This document shows, piece after piece, positions 59,499 through 64,000 of a stretch of DNA of 64,000 nucleotides. Both the position numbers and the translations under genes were made by a program. The notes under the pieces were generated by a model. That model was given only the letters and a program-made list of their open reading frames with translations, was not told where the DNA came from and ran no database searches. Position 1 is the first letter of the stretch, and each line of letters opens with the position of its first letter. Origin of the DNA: Rhizobium lentis (GTDB taxonomy: Bacteria; Pseudomonadota; Alphaproteobacteria; Rhizobiales; Rhizobiaceae); assembly GCF_017352135.1 (NCBI RefSeq), contig NZ_CP071454.1, positions 1,054,501 to 1,118,500 on the forward strand. The letters are read 5' to 3'.

Positions 59499-59635
59499 CC
59501 GGCAGCCGCCTGATCGCACAGCGACTAAAGTCTGGCTTCGGCTGCGTCTCCCGCGGTTGTTTTTCCCGCCTCCCGCCCTACTCTCTTCATGCCCCTGGGT
59601 GGGGATTGCTGTTGAAATCGTGGGAGGAGATAGGA

Positions 59636-60628
59636 ATGGCGCTTTCAAAAATGACGCGACGCACGGGCCTTGCGCTCGCTCTTGGCCTGACTGCAACGCT
59701 GGGGCTCGGCAGGTCGGCCGTTGCCGCCGATTTTCCCGATCGCGCGATCACCATGGTCGTGCCCTTCGCGGCCGGCGGCTCGACCGATGTCGTCGCGCGC
59801 ATCGTCGCGCAGAAGATGTCGGAGGATCTCGGCCAGCAGGTGATCGTCCAGAACGTCGCCGGCGCCGGCGGCAATCTCGGGGCCGGCAACGTCGCTCGCG
59901 CGGAGCCCGATGGCTACACCATTCTGATGGGCACTGTCGCGACCCATGCTCTCAATCCGCTGATCCTCAAATCGACCCCCTATGATCCCGAGAAGGATTT
60001 CGCGCCGGTCTCGCTGCTCGTCGTCGTGCCGAATGTGCTGGTCGTCAATCCGGAATTGCCGGCAAAGACAGTGCCGGAGCTGATCGCCCTGCTCAAGGCC
60101 GAGCCCGACAAATACAGCTACGCCTCGTCGGGCAACGGCACGCCGCTGCATCTTTCCGGCGAACTCTTCAAGTCCATGGCCGGCGTCAGCATGCAGCACA
60201 TCCCCTATAAGGGCGCGGGTCCGGCATTGAACGACGTCATTGGCAACCAGGTGCCGATCATGTTCGACAACCTGCCCTCCTCGTCCAGCCACATCAAGGC
60301 GGGCACGCTGAGAGCGTTGGCGGTGACGACGGCCGAGCGCGCGCCCTCCTTCCCAGACGTGCCGACGGTCGCGGAATCGGGCATTCCAGGTTACGAGACC
60401 TATACTTGGAATGCGCTCTTCGCTCCGGCAAAGACACCGAGCGAGGTAGTGATGCGCCTCAATGCCTCGGCCAAAAAAGCGCTCGCCGACCCCGCCGTCG
60501 CCGAACGCATGAAGGAGTTCAGCGCCGCGATTGTCGGCTCGACACCGGATGAACTTGCCGCCCATGTAAAAGCTGAGCTCGCCAAATGGGGGCCGGTCGT
60601 GAAGGGCGCAAACATCCAGATGGAATGA
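59636..60628 (+). CDS. Bug-family periplasmic binding protein (tripartite tricarboxylate transport)
   Basis: A 330-residue exported solute-binding protein. The signal peptide is MALSKMTRRTGLALALGLTA with cleavage near AVAA. The Bug fold is seen in DRAITMVVPFAAGGSTDVVA, VIVQNVAGAGGNLGAGNVA, and ASSGNGTPLHLSGELFKSMA. The usual TctA/TctB membrane partners are not next to it, so it is an orphan. GGAGGAGATAG precedes the ATG. Confidence 0.92.
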   Translation: MALSKMTRRTGLALALGLTATLGLGRSAVAADFPDRAITMVVPFAAGGSTDVVARIVAQKMSEDLGQQVIVQNVAGAGGNLGAGNVARAEPDGYTILMGTVATHALNPLILKSTPYDPEKDFAPVSLLVVVPNVLVVNPELPAKTVPELIALLKAEPDKYSYASSGNGTPLHLSGELFKSMAGVSMQHIPYKGAGPALNDVIGNQVPIMFDNLPSSSSHIKAGTLRALAVTTAERAPSFPDVPTVAESGIPGYETYTWNALFAPAKTPSEVVMRLNASAKKALADPAVAERMKEFSAAIVGSTPDELAAHVKAELAKWGPVVKGANIQME

Positions 60629-60788
60629 TGCGCGAGGACGTGTGTCCAGATATATCTCGTGCCAGATTTCGATGGGCTGCAATTCAGCGCCAGGTAGCTC
60701 AATTCTCATTAAGGCAGTGGAAAAGCTCGCCATTTTGATCTAGCCTCCTCGGCGCTGATGGTGCAATTCAGCGTTTCGGGAGACATCC

Positions 60789-60977
60789 ATGTATAAATTC
60801 GAAGTCTACAAGGATAAATCAGGCGAATTCCGTTTCCGCTTCAAGGCATCGAACGGGGAAACCATGTTCAGTTCCGAGGGCTACAAGGCGAAGGCGTCCG
60901 CCCTGAATGCTATCGAATCCATCAAGAAGAACACCTCCGGCGCCGAAATCGTCGACCAGACAAAGGCCGAAGCCTGA
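60789..60977 (+). CDS. YegP-like DUF1508 protein
   Basis: A 62-residue single-domain protein (MYKFEVYKDKSGEFRFRFKA, SSEGYKAKASALNAIESIKK). Function is unknown; homologues often occur in stress islands. It ends with its own terminator. Confidence 0.9.
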   Translation: MYKFEVYKDKSGEFRFRFKASNGETMFSSEGYKAKASALNAIESIKKNTSGAEIVDQTKAEA

Positions 60978-60988
60978 GCATGACGGCA

Positions 60989-61018
60989 CGGGCGGCATGA
61001 ATGCCGCCCGGCTTTTTA
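60989..61018 (+). terminator. Intrinsic terminator after the YegP-like gene
   Basis: Stem CGGGCGGCA / TGCCGCCCG with a TGAA loop and a CTTTTT tail, 12 bp past the stop. Confidence 0.9.
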
Positions 61019-61203
61019 TGCGCCCTTGCGCGGCGCCTGGGTTATTGCTGCCGACCCGTACGTGCCATTTCTTCCAGCACGAACCGGCGATGCCGCCGCC
61101 GCGGCCGGTACCTAATGACGGCGATCGGGCTCAGCGACAGCCCAGCTGTGCGCGCCTTCTCGCCGACCGGCTCAAGGAGGCGCGACGGACAACGTCGAGC
61201 TGA

Positions 61204-62235
61204 TTACTTCTCGGTCAGCTTCAGCTCGATGCGACGGTTGGTGGCGCGCGCGTCCGGGCTGTTGCCGGGTGCGATCGGCTGGAATTCGCCGAAGCCGGCG
61301 GCAACGAGCCGGTCGGCCGGTACACCTTGACCGATCAGGAATTTCACGACCGAAATCGCGCGTACCGAGGAAAGCTCCCAATTGTCACGATAGCGGCCCG
61401 TCCCGGCAAGCGGCACATTGTCGGTATGGCCGTCGACGCGCAGCACCCAGTTGATCTCGGGCGGAATTTCCTTGGCGAGATCGAGCAGTGCCGCGGCGAG
61501 CTTCGCCATTTCGGTCTGTCCCTCCGGATTGAGATCGGCGCTCCCTGACGGAAACAGCACCTCCGACTGGAAGACGAACCGGTCGCCGACGATGCGAATA
61601 TTCTCGCGGTCCGAAAGGATTTCGCGCAAACGACCGAAGAAGTCGGAACGGTAGCGGTTCAGTTCCTGCACGCGCGCAGCAAGCGCCACGTTGAGGCGGC
61701 TGCCGAGATCGGCGATCTTGGTCTGCGAGACCCGATCCTTTTCCTCCGACGCTTGAAGCGCTGCTTCGACGGCGGCGATCTGGCTGCGAAGCGCTGCAAT
61801 CTGCTGGTTCAGCAGTTCGACCTGACTGAGCGCTCGTTCGCTCACCTGCTTCTGCTCGTCGAGCTCCTGCGTCATCGCGCCGATCCGCTTCTGCGCCGCG
61901 TCCTGCCCGCCCGAACCGGCGTTCAGCAGCGCCTGCAGCCGCGAGCGCTCGCCCTCGGCACTGGCAAGCGAAGCCTGCAGGTTGGCGACGGAATCCTGCA
62001 GGTCCTGATTGCTGCCCTTTTCGAGCGCCAGAAGCTGCGTCAGCTCGTTGATCTGGCTATTGAGGCGATTGAGCACCTCGTCACGCCCGGTGATCTCGCG
62101 GCTGAGAATGAACTGCCCGACGACGAACACCGTCAGTAGGAACATGATCGAGATGAGCAGCGTCGACAGCGCATCGACGAAGCCCGGCCAATAATCCACC
62201 GTGCGTTCGCGGCGGCGGTTGCGGGCAAGGGCCAT
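61204..62235 (-). CDS. MotB-like OmpA-domain membrane protein
   Basis: A 343-residue protein with one membrane helix near 22-46 (ALSTLLISIMFLLTVFVVGQ), a long coiled coil at about 55-190 (QINELTQLLALEKGSNQDLQ, KQVSERALSQVELLNQQIAA), and a C-terminal OmpA/MotB peptidoglycan domain (VDGHTDNVPLAGTGRYRDNW, ATNRRIELKLTEK). The acidic residue before the helix (WPGFVDALSTLL) matches the proton-bearing Asp of MotB. Its partner gene overlaps in the same transcript three bases upstream. Confidence 0.88.
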   Translation of the reverse strand: MALARNRRRERTVDYWPGFVDALSTLLISIMFLLTVFVVGQFILSREITGRDEVLNRLNSQINELTQLLALEKGSNQDLQDSVANLQASLASAEGERSRLQALLNAGSGGQDAAQKRIGAMTQELDEQKQVSERALSQVELLNQQIAALRSQIAAVEAALQASEEKDRVSQTKIADLGSRLNVALAARVQELNRYRSDFFGRLREILSDRENIRIVGDRFVFQSEVLFPSGSADLNPEGQTEMAKLAAALLDLAKEIPPEINWVLRVDGHTDNVPLAGTGRYRDNWELSSVRAISVVKFLIGQGVPADRLVAAGFGEFQPIAPGNSPDARATNRRIELKLTEK

Positions 62236-62238
62236 GGC

Positions 62239-63366
62239 TTACTTGCCCTCGCTCTTCTCGGTCTGGCTCGCGCGGTCGCGGTGGCGCTCGGCCTTGTCGG
62301 CTCCCCGCTCCTGCAGCCCGATGCGTTCGGCCAGCCGGTCGAGCGTGCGGCGCATCGCCTTCGCCTCGTCCTGCTGCGCCTCGATCCAGTCGCGCAGCAT
62401 CTGCTGCTCGTTGCGCATGTTCTTGACCAGACCCTGAATGCCTTCGGCAAGGCTCGCCATGGCGGCGACAGAACGCTGGCTGCCGATGCCGCCCTCTTCG
62501 GAGACCTTGCGCAGATAATCGGAGAGCGCGCGCATATCTTCCGAGGAGGAGCCGGAAACGGCGTCAAGCGCCGGCGCGAGATCGGAGCCGACATCCGTAA
62601 CGGATGAAAGCCAGTTCTCCAGCTCCGTGTAGAAGCGGTTCTGCGCGCGGCCGGCCTGCAGGTCGAGGAAGCCGAGAATGAGCGACCCGGAAAGGCCGAG
62701 CAGCGACGACGAGAAGGCCTGGCCCATGCCCGAAAGCGGCATGGAAAGCCCTTCCTTCAGCGCCGAGAGCACGTCCCCCGTGCCGTTCGAGCCGGCATCG
62801 AGCGACTGGATGACGATGCTGATCGAGCCGATGGTGCCGATCAGGCCCCAGAAAGTGCCGAGCAGGCCGAGGAACACCAGCAGGCCGATCAGGTAACGCG
62901 AAACGTCGCGCGATTCGTCGAGGCGGGTGGCGATCGAATCGAGGATCGAGCGCAGTGCCGTCGTCGACAGCGCCACCGAGCTCTTGCGGCTGCCGATCAG
63001 CGCCCGCATCGGCGCAAGCAGCCGCGGATTGCGGTTGACCTTGTCGGCGCTGCCGGCGGCGCGGAACGAGTTGAACCAGCGCACTTCGGGGCGAAGCGCC
63101 AACACATGATTGAAAACAAGGATGATTCCGACCGCGAGAACGCCGACGATCAGGCCGTTGAGACCCGGATTATGCATAAAGGCAGCCTGCGTCTGCCGGA
63201 AGAGAATGGCGGCAATGAAACCGACGATGACGAGGAAAAGCAGCATCGTCCAGAGGAAGGGCATGGGGCTCGAAAGCCTGTAGGTGTAACCGCCGGCCGT
63301 CTTTTCGGTGGAGCCGATCTCCGCCACATTCACATTTTCCATAGGTTCAGCAGCCTCCGAACTCAT
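62239..63366 (-). CDS. MotA/ExbB-like channel protein
   Basis: A 375-residue protein with membrane helices near 35-55 (PFLWTMLLFLVIVGFIAAIL), 70-90 (LIVGVLAVGIILVFNHVLAL), 160-182 (LIGLLVFLGLLGTFWGLIGT) and 215-235. The 160-235 region is the MotA/TolQ/ExbB channel. The C-terminal tail (about 300-375) is a charged coiled coil, absent from TolQ. With the MotB-like gene it forms a stator pair that is distinct from both TolQR and flagellar motors, whose genes are not here. Confidence 0.87.
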   Translation of the reverse strand: MSSEAAEPMENVNVAEIGSTEKTAGGYTYRLSSPMPFLWTMLLFLVIVGFIAAILFRQTQAAFMHNPGLNGLIVGVLAVGIILVFNHVLALRPEVRWFNSFRAAGSADKVNRNPRLLAPMRALIGSRKSSVALSTTALRSILDSIATRLDESRDVSRYLIGLLVFLGLLGTFWGLIGTIGSISIVIQSLDAGSNGTGDVLSALKEGLSMPLSGMGQAFSSSLLGLSGSLILGFLDLQAGRAQNRFYTELENWLSSVTDVGSDLAPALDAVSGSSSEDMRALSDYLRKVSEEGGIGSQRSVAAMASLAEGIQGLVKNMRNEQQMLRDWIEAQQDEAKAMRRTLDRLAERIGLQERGADKAERHRDRASQTEKSEGK

Positions 63367-63454
63367 TGCTGGCGGAGACTAGAGCAACATTGTGCCGAAT
63401 TGAAGTATGCCGGGGTGAAAACCGTGACTTTACAACAGCCGGTTTTTCAGGCGC

Positions 63455-64000
63455 TCACTTTGCGGGGATTGGCCGCTTGATCACCTCGATCAGCGCCTTG
63501 TGAATGTGTTCGTTGCCGGCGACGATCGCGCCCGCCTCCAGGATGGCCGTTCCGCCATCCCAATCGGTGGCAAAACCGCCGGCTTCACGGATGAGCAGGA
63601 TGCCGGCCGCCATGTCCCAGGGTGCAAGCTCGGCCTCCCAGAAACCGTCAAAACGTCCGGCGGCGACATAGGCGAGATCGAGCGTCGGCGAACCCAGGCG
63701 GCGGATACCCGCCACTTCGCCCATGACATGGCGAAGTTCGACCAGGAATTTGCCGTGATTGCGCTTGCCGAGTGCAGGCACACCGCAGCCGATGACACAA
63801 TCCGACAGCACGCGGCGCGCAGCAACGCGCAGGCGCCGGTCATTGAGGAAGGCGCCGCCGCCGCGCTCTGCCGTATAGAGTTCGTCGGTCGCCGGATTGA
63901 AGACGACGGCGGCAACGATCTCGCCGTTGCGTTCGAGCGCAATCGAGACCGCGAAGGCCGGGATGCCGTGCAGGAAGTTCGTCGTGCCGTCGAGCGGATC
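63455..64000 (-). CDS. Inositol monophosphatase family protein, C-terminal part (cut by window edge)
   Basis: About 181 residues are visible; the N-terminus is beyond the right edge. The metal-binding DPLDGTTNFLHGIPAFAVSI and the second motif WDMAAGILLIREAGG mark the inositol monophosphatase superfamily (SuhB/CysQ-like). The exact substrate (inositol phosphate, PAP or fructose bisphosphate) cannot be told from this half. Confidence 0.93.
   Translation of the reverse strand, partial: DPLDGTTNFLHGIPAFAVSIALERNGEIVAAVVFNPATDELYTAERGGGAFLNDRRLRVAARRVLSDCVIGCGVPALGKRNHGKFLVELRHVMGEVAGIRRLGSPTLDLAYVAAGRFDGFWEAELAPWDMAAGILLIREAGGFATDWDGGTAILEAGAIVAGNEHIHKALIEVIKRPIPAK

Noticed and set aside
61204..63366. 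A Zorya defence system
   Set aside because: The ZorA/ZorB-like look comes from the shared stator fold; no ZorC, ZorD or ZorE-like gene is next to the pair.

Overview
The window is about 64 kb of alphaproteobacterial chromosome. It is almost certainly Rhizobium, most likely the R. leguminosarum/R. etli group. The call rests on the rhizobial sqdBDC sulfolipid genes, an lpiA-acvB lysyl-phosphatidylglycerol pair, a tkt-gap-pgk-class I fba cluster, rcdA (DUF1465), CtrA-type promoter boxes, a serC leader RNA and several rhizobial intergenic palindromes. I saw no rRNA or tRNA genes, CRISPR array, insertion sequence or prophage. The content is mostly core genome with a few accessory insertions.

Layout. 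0-2.7 kb: serine synthesis (serA truncated by the window edge, serC with a leader RNA) and a beta-barrel outer membrane protein. 2.9-14.7 kb, all minus strand: the envelope block ybgC, tolQ, tolR, tolA, a duplicated TolA C-terminal domain gene, tolB, pal, cpoB, tilS, ftsH, glmM. 14.8-22.6 kb: sulfolipid genes sqdB-sqdD-sqdC, a coiled-coil protein, 5-formyl-THF cyclo-ligase, a YmdB phosphodiesterase, an exported metallo-beta-lactamase-fold protein and YebC. 22.8-26.2 kb: a luciferase-like oxidoreductase and a chemoreceptor. 26.4-31.7 kb: ruvC, ruvA and ruvB with a VapBC-type toxin-antitoxin pair in each of the two gaps, then a Tat-exported phosphoesterase and a DinB protein. 31.9-38.2 kb: acvB-lpiA and a large MscS channel. 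38.4-42.6 kb: short-form 6-phosphogluconate dehydrogenase, an ArsR/SRPBCC/VOC stress cluster, an XRE regulator and an epimerase. 43.0-52.9 kb: 6S RNA, zapA, a coiled-coil protein and the central carbon genes tkt, gap, pgk and fba with a CPA1 antiporter. 53-64 kb: phzF-like, an MFS transporter, DUF1192, a candidate sRNA, rcdA, rpmE, an ABC exporter, a Bug-type binding protein, YegP, a MotA/MotB-like stator pair and a truncated inositol monophosphatase gene.

The genes with the clearest shared logic are the Tol-Pal division/envelope machine, the SerA-SerC pathway, sulfolipid synthesis, lysyl-PG synthesis and hydrolysis, Holliday junction processing, and the lower Calvin/glycolytic steps. Regulation visible in the DNA includes three exact TTAA-N7-TTAA CtrA-type boxes (one before the outer membrane protein, two before rcdA), an ArsR operator overlapping its own start codon, a palindromic operator on the first toxin-antitoxin pair, a LacI-like operator before fba, the serC leader and 6S RNA. 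The items most worth a second look are the TolA-domain duplication inside the tol operon, the two toxin-antitoxin modules threaded through ruvCAB, the 6S RNA after zapA, and the CtrA/sRNA region ahead of rcdA.
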